DNA of 64,000 bases. Origin: Coniella vitis (taxonomy: Eukaryota > Ascomycota > Sordariomycetes > Diaporthales > Schizoparmaceae). The notes beneath the pieces are model-generated. The model did not search any database, had not been told where the DNA came from, and was given only the letters and a program-made list of their open reading frames with translations. The translations under genes and the position numbers were made by a program. Below, one piece after another: positions 20,278-33,478 of this stretch. Every line of letters starts with the position of its first letter. Position 1 is the stretch's first letter. Where the stretch lies: contig WUJK01000008.1 of assembly GCA_011317545.1 (NCBI GenBank), forward strand, positions 868,001-932,000, read 5' to 3'.

Positions 20278-21824
20278 ATGTCTTCTGCAGACCTTCGCCG
20301 CCTTAACGCGTCCAACATCAACCAACATGTGCGCGAGGCCAAGTACGCCGTGCGTGGCGAGCTGGCCGTCAAGAGCGAGGAATATCGTGCCAAGATCGCA
20401 AAAGGCGACACCGCCGACCTGCCCTTTTCGCAGGTAATCTCGGCCAACATCGGCAACCCTCAGCAGCTCGACCAGAAGCCCATTACCTTCTTCCGCCAGG
20501 TCCTGAGTCTGCTCGAGAATCCCAAGCTTCTCGAGCACGAGGATGTCCTGCTCCAGTCGCTCGACTACAAGTCAGATGTCATTGAGCGCGCCAGGTGGCT
20601 GTTGAGTAAGGTCGGCAGCGTAGGCGCCTACAGCGCCAGCAACGGTGTCCCCGCCATCCGCCAAAGCATTGCTGACTTCCTCGAGAGTAAGCGACACCGT
20701 GCATGACGCCCGCTATCCGTGACAAAAGCGGCATGCGATATCGGCCAGCTGACCCAATCTTACCTCGTGCAGGACGTGACGGCTTCCCCGCCGACCAAGC
20801 CGACATTTACCTCTCTGGCGGCGCCTCGTCTGGCGTCAATACCCTCTTGCACGTCATTTGCGCCAACGAAAAGAGCGGCATTCTGGTGCCTATCCCCCAA
20901 TACCCTCTCTACACGGCATCTCTGTCCGTTCTTAACGCCACCTGCGTCCCCTATTACCTGGACGAGTCCAAGAACTGGGGCACCGACTTGGAGGCCATCA
21001 AGAAGGCATGCGCTGACGCCAAGGCTTCGGGCGTTGACGTTCGCGCCATTGTCATCATCAACCCTGGCAACCCAACGGGCGCCTCGTTGTCCGCGTCCGA
21101 CATTCGGGACATCCTCGAGTTTGCGCGCGAAGAACGCCTTGTTGTCATGGCCGACGAAGTCTACCAGACCAACGTGTTTGTCGGCGAATTCGTCAGTTTC
21201 AAGAAGGTCCTGCGCACACTGCAGAAGGAGAACCCCGGCAAGTACGACTCGCTCGAGCTCGCCAGCTTGCACTCCGTCTCCAAGGGCATGGTCGGCGAGT
21301 GCGGCCACCGTGGCGGTTACTTCGAGCTTTGCGGCTTCGACCCTGCCGTGCAGGCCGAGATCTACAAGTTCGTGTCCATTACGCTCTGTGCACCTGTCAT
21401 TGGCCAGTGCCTTGTTGAGCTCATGGTCAACCCGCCCAAGGAGGGCGAGCCCAGCTACGCCCTGTACCGCCAGGAGTACGATGGCATTTTCAACGGCCTG
21501 AAAGAGCGTGCATATGCCCTTTGGCGCGCCTTTGAGAAGATGGAGGGTGTTGAGTGCGGCGAGCCCCAGGGCAGCATGTACCTCTTCCCCACTATCAAGC
21601 TGTCTGCCAAGGCTGCTGAGGCCGCCGCCGCCGAGGGTCGCACCCCTGATGAGTTCTATTCTATGCGCCTGCTTGAGGCTACTGGTGTTTGCGTAGTGCC
21701 CGGCAACGGCTTTGGCCAAAAGGAGGGCACGCTGCACTTCCGTACTACTTTCCTTGCCCCTGGCACCGAGTGGGTTGGTTCCATTGTCAAGTTCCACCAA
21801 GAGTTCATGAACAAGTACAGGTAA
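20278..21824 (+). CDS. ALT1: Alanine aminotransferase
   Basis: Exons are 20278-20686 and 20773-21824 (486 aa). This PLP enzyme interconverts alanine plus 2-oxoglutarate and pyruvate plus glutamate. Features are VISANIGNPQQLDQKPITFFRQ at the N-terminus, the PLP-phosphate region LSGGASSGVN, IINPGNPTGASLS, MADEVYQTNVF and the Schiff-base lysine in SVSKGMVGECG (about residue 307). FRTTFLAPGTEW, with the substrate-carboxylate Arg, follows near the end. The length matches the family. ATG 20278 gives MSSADLRRLNASN. An in-frame extension upstream lacks an ATG, so a mitochondrial presequence is not evident from this transcript. Wobble positions are strongly C-biased, as in a highly expressed gene. Confidence 0.93.
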
Positions 21825-22661
21825 AGAGCAGGCGAAAGCAACAACAAAAGTAGAAAGACTAGAAGATTTTTTTCTCTCTTTTCTAGCATGATTACCAAAG
21901 TTCTTGTACTTCTTTGTAGATTTGCTTGAGAAACTACTATGAAGTTTGTGTTATGTTGGTAAGCACAGTGGCAGAGCAAATTTCTGGAATACCTTTCCTC
22001 CTTGAGTGTTTATTTCCTATTAAAGAGAAAATGCTGTCGTTGCGCAAAGTCTTGGGGCAAAGTTGAACGTTTGAAGACAGTCATGTGGGATTCGACCATG
22101 TATGAGTGTGAATGCGTATATAATTCTCTAAGCTTTGTGAATGATATTCTTGCTGAATAGCAGACAAGATTCCATCTCGGCAATATACTTTTGAATAAGA
22201 GTGCACAGAGAGAATAGTGGGTTCTAGAGGTGGTAGACTTGCACCAGCCAATCTCACAACTTGGCAAATAAGGGCAGGACTGCGCTCCAAAGACCAAACA
22301 CGCCGCACTACTTGGGCATCGGTTGAGTCATGATTTGTTTCCCTTTCAATAACAGCAATGATGTTGGTCTGGATTGGCGGGCGACATTCACATATCCCAC
22401 AACATGACAGATTCGATCGAAAGGTCACACTACCGAAATACAATCGTAGTCAGGGAAGGTATTTTACATAGTAAGCCCCGACAAGTCGCATCATCAAGTC
22501 ATTTTGGTACTTACGTCTAGTAAATATTATGCAAGCTACTCTATCTGGCACGTCATTTGCGACCCTCCATCTGCACGTTAAACTAGTGGCCGTGTTTTGC
22601 AACCAGGTTTACAAATCATCTGCGTATCGTTCGAGCACTGTCCCTTCTATCAAAAGCCAGT
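21825..22661. other. Convergent 3' intergenic region
   Basis: Tail-to-tail spacing of about 0.84 kb between the aminotransferase and RPN7 genes. AT-rich 3' UTR-like sequence; one TACATAGTA nonamer at 22465. No gene seen. Confidence 0.5.
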
Positions 22662-24281
22662 CTATGCTCTCTCACTTCCACGGAGTCTGACTGCTTGACC
22701 GTACTTTTGCAACTTCGTAATGAGCTGATCGCCCTGGCGCACGACATCTTGGTACTGCTTGTTCTTGTCGTCTGGTCGGTTGGTTTCGATGACGCCCTTG
22801 CCTGACACGCGGTCGATGGTGCAGGGAATGCGCCCGCCAGCGATAAACTTGGCCAGATCCCTAAAAGGTATTGTGAGTTAATATGTAAGGAATTCTGCAA
22901 CGGATGATGGATGAGCATACCTGTCCAAAAAGTCCACGGAAACACCGAATTGGTTCGCCATGCTCTCCAATCCAACCACCCTGTAGCTCTGTAGCAGCTG
23001 TTGGTATGCGCGCAGTCTCATTTCACGGATAAACCAGTTCTTGTGCTCGTGTAGGTACCGATCCTGAGTGAGAAATTGCTCTTCGACCTGTGCCAATGCA
23101 TCGAAAAATGTCTTGTATCGCCCACTGTACAAGCTGCTGACCAACAGCGCCAAAGGTGAGAAGTCGACCGCCATCTCGGCCTCTGGTTGATCACTGTTGG
23201 AGCCAAGGGTTGTGAGGTTGACTGCAGTCTTTTTGCTCGCCTTTTCGGCCTGTGTGTCGCTGTTGCCGTCGCCGGCATCGTCAGCACCCGGTCCTGCAGA
23301 CACGCGACCGCTGAGCGCAGCCAACTTGTCCTCGCCGTCGCCCAAAATCGCCTTGATCTCGGGGGCATCAACAACCTTGCTCTTGAAGTCGACCCGCTTG
23401 AGACTAACGGAGCCTGCGAGGACCGAGTATACCACCAAGTTGGAATAGGTGCAAAGCTCGTAGGATGTGAATGTGGAGAGGGAGTCGAGGAGAAGAGGAG
23501 CGGCAAGGTTGTATGATCGGACGGTCAAAAGGTACAGACCCTCATAGGCCTTGAGGCGGTTTCGACGGTCCCAGTCACCACCGCTCTCGACAAGAGTCTT
23601 GGCACGCTCGACATGCTTCTTGACCAGGAGCTTGTCGCCATAGAAGAGACCCATGCGTATTATGGCCAGGACAAGATCGATCTTGGTGCCGAGGATACCC
23701 GTCTTTTCAAACACGTCTTCGTAGGCGGCGATAGCTTTCTCCTGAAATAAAGAAAAGAGAGCGGTTAGTTTTGGCTTTCGCGAGTAAGTATTGCTGTGTT
23801 GTGAAAGACGAAAAAGATATACCTTGTCGCCAACGCGAGCCCAGAATTCTGCCCGTTTGCCCCTCGCAGCCTGGATCTCGGTCTCACCAGCCTTCTCCAC
23901 GGCCTCCTCTTCCTCCTTCTGGATCTCCTCGAGCTCCCGGTCGTTATCTTCCTTGAGCTTCTGGTAGAGGCCCTCGTCCCAGGGAATCGTAACAGGCGCG
24001 GTGGGGCCTCTGGTGGCAATCATGCCGACAGCGCTCGACTTCCTGCTCAGAGGCTTGCCCGGTGCGCTGGCGCCGCCCTCACCGACGACGTTAAGAATGC
24101 CTTCAAGTGGATGTGCCAGATATCTGTAAAGAGGCGCCATTTTGTGCTCCTCAATGGCGTCTTGCAGCTTCTTGGCGGCGGCATCTTGAGTGGGCCGGGC
24201 AGCGTATGGGTTCGTGAGCGTGAATACGTGCTGCGACAGTGGCAGCAGTGGCCATTTCGCGTATTGGGGTTCGGAACCCAT
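22662..24281 (-). CDS. RPN7: 26S proteasome regulatory subunit RPN7
   Basis: Exons are 24281-23823, 23741-22921 and 22860-22662 (492 aa). It is a non-ATPase lid subunit of the 19S particle. The N-terminus is MGSEPQYAKWPLLPLSQHVF. A Glu-rich helical segment (KLKEDNDRELEEIQKEEEEA) is followed by TPR-like helices (AIAAYEDVFEKTGILGTKID, GLFYGDKLLVKKHVERAK). The PCI domain contains KAYEGLYLLTVRSYNLAAPLL, FTSYELCTYSNLVVYSVLAG and the winged-helix end VVGLESMANQFGVSVDFLD / RDLAKFIAGGRIPCTIDRVS. A low-complexity Gly/Asp/Ser insert (GPGADDAGDGNSDTQAE) sits within the PCI region. Intron 1 is 81 bp, stop-free and a multiple of three, so retention would add 27 residues in frame. It diverges from the ABD1 gene, with 674 bp between the starts. 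Confidence 0.92.
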
Positions 24282-24955
24282 GGTGGTGAGGGCAGTCGAC
24301 TAGGTTCAAAAATAAATTCGGGAAAGCTGAGAGAATGGGCAGCAGAATCAGAGGTGGAACAGAGAGAGACGCTGAGCGGGTTGCAAGAGGTGAAGGTCAA
24401 GGTGGAATGGATGGGCTGGTTGGGTGAGTTTGGAAAGGCCGACGTGAACTGTGTAGCTCTTCGATGTCACTGCTGGGAGCAGGCAAGAGCAACCAGGCGG
24501 CAGTAGCTGCCGTAATGCTTGCTGCACGGGTTGGCGGGTCCCGGGGTACAAGCGGCAGGTACCTTTCAGCCAAGGGCGGGCCAGCCAGTCAGGGCTCCGA
24601 CCGCTTACCATCCTGGGAAAGCTGCGGATTTGACTTGCAGCATCGCGACTCTTTAACCAACACCTTCTTTCTCTTGTCTTTCTTTTCCCTTGAAATCAAA
24701 CCTTGAACGCCAGAACAAGGTGCATGCAGATACTCGCGACCAGCGCTATCCTACGCTCGAATACGCTTGGAAACATCGATTTAATTAACACCGCTGATGC
24801 GACTGTCGCCAATAGGCCCTTTCCGAAAGTAGAGGCCCATTTCAGCCTCGAGCCAAGGCTCCTTAACAAGCCAAGACATTACCAGTTCCAACCACCCGAA
24901 GCGCCACTTTGAGCTCAAGAAAAGCTATCTGAACAGCCCCCATCGCAAGCACATC

Positions 24956-26443
24956 ATGGCCGGTAACGATGACCTCCCCCAGCCCTACGATGCCAAGGCC
25001 CTCGCGCCTGCCAAAAAGCGCCAACGCAGCATTTCACCCTCCTCTTCTCGCTCGCCCGCAGGCGCCAATTCCGGCAGCGAGCCCCCACGCAAGCTTAAGC
25101 GACCAGGCCAGCGCTCGCGCATCAGCGAGGCCCAGCGCGAGGAGCTACGCCAGCGCGCCCTGCAGCGCGAGCGTGAGCAGAAGGAGGCAGAGACCGCTAA
25201 GCATCAGCAGGAACAACAGCAGCAAGAGCGCGCCGCTGTCAACGATGTGGTGCGCGCTCACTACAATGCGGTACCCGAGCGTGGGCGCGATTGGCGCAAG
25301 ACGGACAGCAAGATCAAAGGGTTGCGCGCCTTCAACAACTGGATCAAGAGCTGCATCATCCAGAAGTTTGCGCCGGACGAGGACCATACACCTGGTGCCA
25401 TGGAGCGTGGTATCTCAAGTGGCAGGGAGTTGCTCGTGTTGGACTTGGGGTGTGGCAAGGGTGGCGATCTGGGCAAATGGCAGCAGGCGCCACAGCCTGT
25501 GGAGTTGTACGTGGGCTTGGACCCGGCAGAGATTTCGATTGACCAGGCGCGCGAAAGATACCGACAGATGGCCCAGCGGGATAGGCATGGTGGACGGGGC
25601 GGGCGTGGAGGGCACTACCGCAGACCGCAGCCGCGGCTCTTTGAGGCCAGATTCCAAGTCAAGGACTGTTTCGGCCAGTCGCTCGAGGATATCGAGATTG
25701 TGCGGCAAGTCGGCTTCACGCAGTCGAACATCAGCAACGAGCGCGGCTTTGATGTTGTCTCGATGATGTTTTGCCTACATTACGCATTCGAGAACGAGGC
25801 AAAGGCTCGACAAATGCTGAGGAACGTGGCAGGCTCGCTCAAGAAGGGCGGCCGTCTGATCGGAGCCATACCAAACTCGGACGTCATCAGTGAGAAAGTC
25901 AGTCAATTCAATGCAAAGCAAAAAGCGAAGGCCGAAAAGGCCGCCGAGAAGGGCAAAGCAGACGGCAGCGGCGCAGAAAACCCCGAGGGTCAAGCAGAAG
26001 CCGACGGCGGCACCGGCGACGGCCCCTCGGAAAACGGCGAGATTGAAGACGACGACAAGGAGGAGGGCGAGGCAGAAGAGACAGCCGAGTGGGGTAACGA
26101 GACGTACAGGGTCCGCTTCCCGGGTAAGACCCCCGAGGACGGCATCTTTAGGCCGCCCTTTGGCTGGAAGTACAATTTCTTCTTGCACGAAGCCGTAGAG
26201 GAGGTCCCTGAGTATGTCGTGCCGTGGGAAGCGTTTCGTGCGCTGGCCGAGGATTACAACCTGGAGCTGCAGTACCACAAGTCTTTTACTGATATCTGGA
26301 AGACGGAAAAGGATGACCCGATATTGGGTCCGTTAAGTGAGCGTATGGGCGTCCGGGAACGAGGCGGCGGCGAGCTTTTGGTCAGCCCAGAGGAGATGGA
26401 GGCTGCCGCCTTTTATGTTGGTTTTTGCTTCTATAAGGTCTAA
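24956..26443 (+). CDS. ABD1: mRNA cap guanine-N7 methyltransferase
   Basis: This intronless gene encodes 495 aa. The enzyme transfers a methyl group from S-adenosylmethionine to the 5' cap guanine of nuclear pre-mRNA. The first ~115 residues are charged and Gln/Arg rich (QREELRQRALQREREQKEAE), typical of the disordered Abd1 N-terminus. The methyltransferase domain begins with RGRDWRKTDSKIKGLRAFNN, SAM motif I is LVLDLGCGKGGDLGKW (about residue 160), then YVGLDPAEISIDQARERY, FDVVSMMFCLHYAFENE and GGRLIGAIPNSDVI. An acidic, Ala/Gly-rich insert of ~60 residues (about 320-380) interrupts the domain before RVRFPGKTPEDGIFRPPFGW and EYVVPWEAFRALAEDYNL. Family alternatives are unlikely. Confidence 0.93.
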   Translation: MAGNDDLPQPYDAKALAPAKKRQRSISPSSSRSPAGANSGSEPPRKLKRPGQRSRISEAQREELRQRALQREREQKEAETAKHQQEQQQQERAAVNDVVRAHYNAVPERGRDWRKTDSKIKGLRAFNNWIKSCIIQKFAPDEDHTPGAMERGISSGRELLVLDLGCGKGGDLGKWQQAPQPVELYVGLDPAEISIDQARERYRQMAQRDRHGGRGGRGGHYRRPQPRLFEARFQVKDCFGQSLEDIEIVRQVGFTQSNISNERGFDVVSMMFCLHYAFENEAKARQMLRNVAGSLKKGGRLIGAIPNSDVISEKVSQFNAKQKAKAEKAAEKGKADGSGAENPEGQAEADGGTGDGPSENGEIEDDDKEEGEAEETAEWGNETYRVRFPGKTPEDGIFRPPFGWKYNFFLHEAVEEVPEYVVPWEAFRALAEDYNLELQYHKSFTDIWKTEKDDPILGPLSERMGVRERGGGELLVSPEEMEAAAFYVGFCFYKV

Positions 26444-27801
26444 ACGTGCGATGGAACAGGGAACAGTCGCTGGTACCCATATGCAAGACCAGATACCAGG
26501 CAAGCCATGAGGAAATGTTACAAATGGATTGCGTACCATCTCCAGGAGCAAAGAGCTTGATGCTCAAATCAACGCGCTTTCCAAACAACCTAGGTGCTCT
26601 CCCAATGATTGTAAATTGTACAAAACGTGCTTGTAATTCAACGAAAGGGAAACCCCCCAAATAGGCATGGTCTATTCAAATCAGTGCACTAATTCCCTGC
26701 TTCCTTGAACACTCCTGTAAAGATATGTGTATAGATAATGCTGTAGTTCCTGCTGTCTCTTCTTCTCCCTCGCCCTCATTTCTCTTTTGCGTTTTGCTTT
26801 TTCTCTTGCTGCTGCTCTTCGCCTTCCTCCAGTCTTGCTGTCAATTGAGCTCTACTCAAACTCCTTTCAAACTCCAGGCTAAACTAATCAAATCATGTAA
26901 CAGAGATTTAACAACAATGCAATAAGAATTTAGAGAAAGCGGGGACGGGATCAGATGTAAAGCAAGGGGTTGAAGAGGGGGACGGGGGAAGGGTTGGTAG
27001 CGGTGTCAACGAACGTGTGTAAAGAGAGAGGAAAAGAAATAAAAATAATCGCCTCTTACAAAGGGGACAAGACGCTGTGCTGCGTTGCGCACGCTTGTGC
27101 GATAGAGGAGTAGTAAGTAGTAGCACAACCACAACCTGTAAATCCAAGGCCCTGCTTGCCATTTCGATCTCGTTTGCATGATGCTAACCCCCAATGGTTC
27201 GATATATATATTTATACATTGTGTTTAATCGCTTCCGTCGCGATGATCGGGTAAACATTCTCCAGTATTCGCACCATATTCATCATCGTCAATTGTCGTC
27301 GTAGTTGTCGTCGTCGTCAGCAGCAGTACCGTAACTGTTCGTGTGTATGATCCGAAAGAAGGACTGTTGGCTGTTGAATCCAAACCCTCATCATCTTCCG
27401 TAAAAAAAAAAAAACATTTCCAGATTGGTTTATATATGTGGCTTCGACATTTTGCTAACCAGTGTGTCCAATATATAGACTTTGGGTAGGCTATGTATCC
27501 AGTGTTCCTATGCCAGATGCCCATTTATTGCGAACTCGGCTTGTATATCGACATAGTTGTTGGATGTATCCTTGGATGTCCAGGTTACTTCCTGTTCAGA
27601 TTCGGCGGATTATCCTGCTCCTGGTCCCCTCTGTCCAGATGTAAGTCGTTACCGTACTAGCTGCCAGAACACCAAGCAAATAACTTCCGTCTAAGCAGGA
27701 GGACCGCGGAGAAGAAACATTCCAGAAACAAAAGAGGGCCAGGAGCCGGATTCATGGCAATCAATCAAGCAGGCAAGCAGAATAAATACAAAGACTAGCG
27801 A
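26444..27801. other. Convergent 3' intergenic region
   Basis: About 1.36 kb between the ABD1 stop and the stop of the Clr5-domain gene. AT-rich, with trinucleotide GTC/TCG-type runs around 27,285-27,320. I see no gene or RNA. Confidence 0.5.
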
Positions 27802-28888
27802 TTACCATTGTCGTGAAGTCCGGCTGTAAACAGCTGGCAATCGGTCATCGGTCGTCCGGTGCAAAAGGGTGCCATACATGGGGAAGCGCTGTTCAACGCT
27901 CATGTCTGCCGCCCCCGAAGAAGACGTCGAGAGAGACGAAGAGCCAGCAGTTAGCATGAGCTGATGTCTGTCGTCACCACACGTTGTGTCGACGCATAGG
28001 TTGTGCTGTCTGTGCTGCTGCTGAAGGTCAGGAAAGGGAGCTTGGTAGGCCATTCGTGGAGGCGGCGGCGGCTGCGGCTGCTGATGTTGCCGAGGCTGAT
28101 GCTGGCTGTGCTGATGGTGATTCTGCTGGCGACTGACAATAGGGTTGTACACGCCGCTGTGGTGAGAGTTCTGCCTCGACCATTGTCTTTCCATCTCAAA
28201 GTACGCGTTTGGCGATGCATGGTATGCGGCTTGAGAGCAGTATTGTTGTTGTTGTTGCTGCTGCTGATCGGCATAATGGTTCGGCGGCGTACCGCTTGAC
28301 GGGTTGGCAAGCTCCGCAGAATAGTCAAGTGAGTATGGGACGGAAGGAGTCTCGGGAGATGGGTAGGGCACGTTGACAGTCGGAGCTGGTGGCAGCGGCA
28401 GCCTTCTAATTGAATCAGCACATGTTTTGACACTGAGAAAGGGGAAAGAGTGCTTGCTGAGGAGTGCTGACTTACTGCCCGGGGATACCGGTCCCGTGTC
28501 CTTGTTGTGTGCCCATAGGAGGACTTGGCACATTTTGGTGAGAAACTCGCCGTCGCAGATATGTGGTGGACTCGTTGACCACGCCAGAGTCTGACGGCGT
28601 CGTGGGTGTTAATGTCGTCCGTACAGGTCCCCTTTGGCCCTGGTTTTTGTTGTATTTGACGCAGCCCCATCGCTTCAGGCGAGACCTGAAAGCCCTAACT
28701 CTGTATGTTGAGGAGAGCCATCTCAGCTTCCACGCCAGGCGCAGAGTAGAGTGAGGCAAGAGGGATACTCACGATGCAATAAAGTTGTGCTCCTCCTTCA
28801 TGATTTTCATTGTCTCCTCGAGCGTCTTCCCCTCATCCTTGTATATCCTCTTGATCGTCCCCTCCCACCTGTTCCATTCCTTGGTCAT
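27802..28888 (-). CDS. Clr5-domain protein, putative regulator
   Basis: Exons are 28888-28773, 28700-28476 and 28405-27802 (314 aa). The N-terminus is a Clr5 domain, a fungal helix-turn-helix-like module: MTKEWNRWEGTIKRIYKDEG, KTLEETMKIMKEEHNFIAS, then after intron 1 VRAFRSRLKRWGCVKYNKNQ. The acceptor was chosen because it alone restores the ..F.A....F..RLK.WG spacing. The rest is low complexity: Pro/Ser/Thr, a run of eight Gln, His/Gln repeats and a poly-Pro stretch. Such proteins may act as transcription factors, but no target is known here. Introns are 72 and 70 bp, with GTGAGT and GTAAGT donors. The stop TAA follows SRTSRQW. Confidence 0.82.
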
Positions 28889-31800
28889 GGTTGCTTTTCG
28901 ATATCCTGGGTGGCTTTACCAGCTTTAGCGCCCAAACGTCGATAGCGTGTCTCTGGTCAGCCTTGGGAATCGACTAATTCTGGGGCATGAGGAGGATATG
29001 GTATAGCGACAAGGTCGAGCCTGGTATCACAATGATCGGGATTAGAAAGATGAAAGGCGGAAGACGATCACTTCCATTTCGAAAGGAAGAAAGACTATGT
29101 TTATCAAGGACATGGGCAGTAAGAGCCTGCCTGGGGAGTCGCCCTGTCCACCTGCGATCAGGGCGAGCAAGTGGAGACAGGCCAGACGCAGGAGGTGTGC
29201 TAGGTACTGAAATGGTCTGATAGAAGGTATAGGGCAACAAGAAGCACAAGTTGACCTGGGAAACGACATCGGTGAGGAGGGGAGCCTCACCTAGAACTAT
29301 AGGACGAGAATGACAGTTGCTCAAATGTAGACAAGAAACGCTTGAGCTACAAAGAAGAAACTCAGATCACGTGTTACTTATTTTGAGATATCGAGGCACT
29401 GACACTTTAGCAATGTTGTCAACTGTGGGCGGACGGGACCGGTCAAGCGTAAGTAAACACTGTCTTAGGGGACCATCTGCTTGCGGAGCGAGCCAGAAAA
29501 GCAGACCAGATAATCTTACTGAGCTTGATGGAAATCAATACCGAATTCCCAAGGTGCTACAGGGCTGCAGCGAGGCTGTGCTTGAATAAAGCGAACAGCA
29601 CAGTTGATCGAGTTTCAAACAACCTCTAGCCACGCTCTGAGCCTCTAAACGCGCGGAAACAGACCGCGCCCTTGAGGGAGCATAGTATTACCTGATCGCA
29701 GAGGGTGTGCGCTTTCGGTGTGGTAGAATGCCCTGATTGCTATAGCCTAGCCTGGTCGCCCGACCAGGAGGACACGAGGCAAGCAGATAGGGCAGACCTC
29801 GCCCGCGTACAATCGGCGAAGCTATCCGAGGGTCGCCCTGCCGCTTTGCAAAGACGCCGCCCGAAGACTGTGGCCAAGTGATGAATGAGGTTTTTTGCCC
29901 TGACGCCCTTTCAGTCATGCCTCTCTTTGTGAAGGTCGGCAGGGAAAATCGTTACGCTTCACAGTATGCAGCTAGTAGCCTCACTTTCTCCATATCAAAC
30001 ACAATTCAGCGGAGATGACATTCAGGTTCCTGAAAGAGGGCATTGTCATCTGGTGGCTCTGTTTAGGGCCTCGACAGCTGCTCGCTAAGAATCCTCTCGG
30101 CAGTCCAGGTTGGCTGCAAGGTGATCATGGCTCCTTTGAGCCGAGTAGGGTGGCAGACAGAAGTATTTTAAGGTCTTTCGAATGAGTCAACGGGCTGTGG
30201 TATCTCCCGCCGAGCAAGGATGGGAGGAAGCCATCTTTCTCTTTTCGCTTCGACAGGCAGCAGTTGCATTGGCAGTGCGGGACCAAACAGCGACGGCGAT
30301 ATATGGCTTCTCATAGCTTGATGTTTGAGACACAGTTCGACTCTGCAGCTTACAGTTTGGTTGCCTGTCCGCAGGTTCCCTAGCACGGCATCCCGGCAAG
30401 CATAAACATCTTCATAGCGGGAGGACGACGGTTCTTGGGAAGCTCGGCGGCGTGGTGACATAGCCATAGCGCGACCGACTGGCCAGGGCGACCTGCGCGG
30501 AGCATGGGTATGACCGCTGCGGCTGAATCGAGCAGGCGACCGCCCCCAAAGCCCTGGGTGGAGGTGGGTGGAGGTGGAGGAGGAGGTAATGGTGTGTCAC
30601 TGTACTTGTGCTCAGCCCACTGTCTCACTGCCTAGGGAGTACGACTATGTAAGCAGGATCTTGCCAAGAACCGTACTGGTACTATTCACTGTTGAGCCTC
30701 TTAGGCGCTTGCTGGGGACATGGGTGCCGATGAAATATAAAAAGGAAGTTGGTCACGGGCGTAATGGCATTGGGGTTGATGTAAACCGTGATGTAGTTTC
30801 TCGAATCCTGTCAAGTCATACGAGACGACCACCAATCAGACGCTATTGACTGCAAGGCAAACAGTTGGAACAAGGATGTCTGGATGATACAATACCCTGT
30901 TTGGCTGCGTTGGTCCCCTATCATAGTACAGCCCGAGTCCGTACCAATGCGCTAGGATATGATATGCCGTTTGAGGCCGTAGCCGCGCTGCCCGTTGGGA
31001 CGGTGTCTGGAAAACAACCCAATGCTGTTTCGTTGTCCAACCAATGAGCTTGTATCCAGCAGGCAGGCTGTTGTTCTGCCCTGTGAAAAGGGCTAACCAT
31101 GACAAGCTGCGCAATGGGAGGCCGGGCACCGGCACATGGCTCACGAGTTGAAGCCACCGAAACGTACTGCAAGTTCAGAGTTCACATTTGCAGTAGGTCT
31201 CGCCTGCTGACTTGGGGGAGATCGAACGGACGGCATGGACATGAAGGATCTGAGAGAGGGAGGGGTAAGAGGCGGCTATGCTGACACGGTCCCCACGCGG
31301 GTAGCGAGCTGACCTACCCAGATGAGGGCGCCGCTTTGGCGCATCAGGACATTTGGATTCTCTTTGTGTGGAGCATTGGAGAAGTCAACCACCTGACTGG
31401 CTCGGAGCAGACAAGTACAACCTCAACACGCGATGAGCAGGTTGCATTTTGACAGACAGCACGCCCGTTCAAGCCACAGGACTTGGGGTCCAGCTTGCTC
31501 GTGTGCCGAGGTAGCTAGGATAGCACTATAATTAGCTAAGCCAGTGTTCTCTGCGACCAGGTGTGCGAGCCAAATATGTGTAAGAAGGGAGGACTTAAAG
31601 AAGGAGAGGGGCGGAGCAGGTCAGCAACAAAGCATGGCGCTTCAGCCACGCATACCTCCTCCCTGCCTGTTCGTTGTAGTTGCTGTATATAGACGCGGTG
31701 GCAGCGTTCGAGATGTATGAGGCCGAGTATGCTGCAGACAAACCCACGTCAAACCATCCAATACGCGTTGGACTGCAGCAACAGTGTTTCAACAGCTGAC

Positions 31801-33478
31801 GTACGGCTGACACTGCCTTGGCCAGCGTCGAATAACAATGCCGCGCTTGACACACATGCATTGGCCTCGAGTTTCGATAGCAGTAGCCTTGCGACCGTCG
31901 GAGTGTACAGTCAAGCAAGCAGACGCAAGGCGGGGAGCTGACGGTGACGGTCTGCCACTGCAAGCAAGCCAAAAGGCGTCCGTCATTCATAGATTGCCTC
32001 TGCACCTCAGACCTCTAGACAGAGGGAGTTTCGACTCGAGCGGTGCTCCATCGGCGTACTTGGCTGCATGTACCGGCAGCTGTCGACCGAGAATATTCCG
32101 CGCTAAGAGGTGCGTGGTTTTTGTTTTTTCGGTGAGCACTGCGCAAGCGACCACGATCAGCACCCGCACTTGGGAAGACTTCAGCGGGTATATGGGCCCG
32201 ATCGATGGCTTCTGTGCATAACCAAGGCGTTTTGATGACAGCTCAGACAGGCGCAGGCCAAGGGTCAAGGGCTTGCAGGGCCTGTGCCAGTGGCGCCCTG
32301 TCGCTTGTGGGAGACGAGGTAGGCATGTCGCATTGCGGCTGGATCGTGCAGCCGTGCCAGTCCGGGAGCCTTGCGGATTGCAACTCCCGAGTCGTCTTTG
32401 GCTGTGGGTGCGTGTTTAGGCATCATCGTAGGTGTACAAAGTAGCTACTATGTAGAGGTGCAGAAAAGTGAAGGCCACTGCTGCAAGACAGTGCAGCGGA
32501 AAGGAAGGTGCAACCTCGCCGCCGCGGGAAGGACCGATGGTCACACATCACCATCCATCTCTTGACAGTCTCGCACTTTTGGCCTTTTCGCACCTGCCAC
32601 GATACCAGTAGTTTGGCTGCCTGAGGTCACAGGTACCCAAGTACCCAAGGCTCCATTATGACCTTCCAAGGCCTCTTCAAGGCCCCGCCGCATCAATGTT
32701 ATGGTAACGCCTTGGGAGAATCCCACTGGTAATATTCACAGTGATCTGACTGGAGTAGCATAAAAGTGTAAAAACGCTATTGGAGTTGGTCATTATACAT
32801 CACATATAGTTATATATCCGTTGATTTCTTTTGGAGGTCCATCCATGCACACCCCACACAATCAACCCTCCTTTCACCAGCCAAGGCAGATCCAACATCG
32901 CAGGCGTGCTAGCTTCGTATATCAACTTACACCGCAAGCAACAATCATAAGAAATCATTCTCCATCGCCATGATCGTCACATAGGGAAATCTATACGTAC
33001 GTGTTGCTAGTAGGGAGGTACTCCATATTCAAACAGTCCAAACCAGTCCAAACCACAACTCGCCGTTGGACGGCTCCACGCAACACGCTTCGTAAACTGT
33101 CACCGTACGCCCAACAATCCTCCGTGATATAGCCAGCCTTTGTACTGAACCGCCCAGGATCCCCCCTCACCTCATCTGGTGTGACACAAACAGAGAGAAA
33201 ATATACCGCTTTTCAGCTTGGCAGGCAGCAGTAGCCGCAGCAGCCGCAGCAACCGGGTGCAGCACCATTCTTCTCCTCCGAGGGACTGATTCAATCCACA
33301 CCAGCTCTTGTTTCCAGTCTCGTGTGATTCTGCCTCGTCCCATCTTGGCAGTGTAATGTGCACCAGTAGTCTGATACACCCACGCCCACGCCCGCGCATA
33401 CACCGTCCACCGCTGCCTTCGTCCACATCATTATCTGCCCTCACTATCCGTCTCCCACACGGAGCATGATCTCGCTGC
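28889..33478. other. Gene-poor interval, about 4.6 kb
   Basis: This region lies upstream of the Clr5-domain gene and downstream of the SLM-type gene. Open frames are short, overlap on both strands and carry no recognisable motif. One TACTATGTA nonamer is at 32446. I looked for tRNA B-box sequence, long inverted repeats and transposase motifs and saw none. Confidence 0.45.

Noticed and set aside
20760..21800. 346-codon open frame antisense to alanine aminotransferase
   Set aside because: It mirrors a strongly C-biased real gene; long antisense frames arise from wobble composition. No ATG-started domain and no motif.
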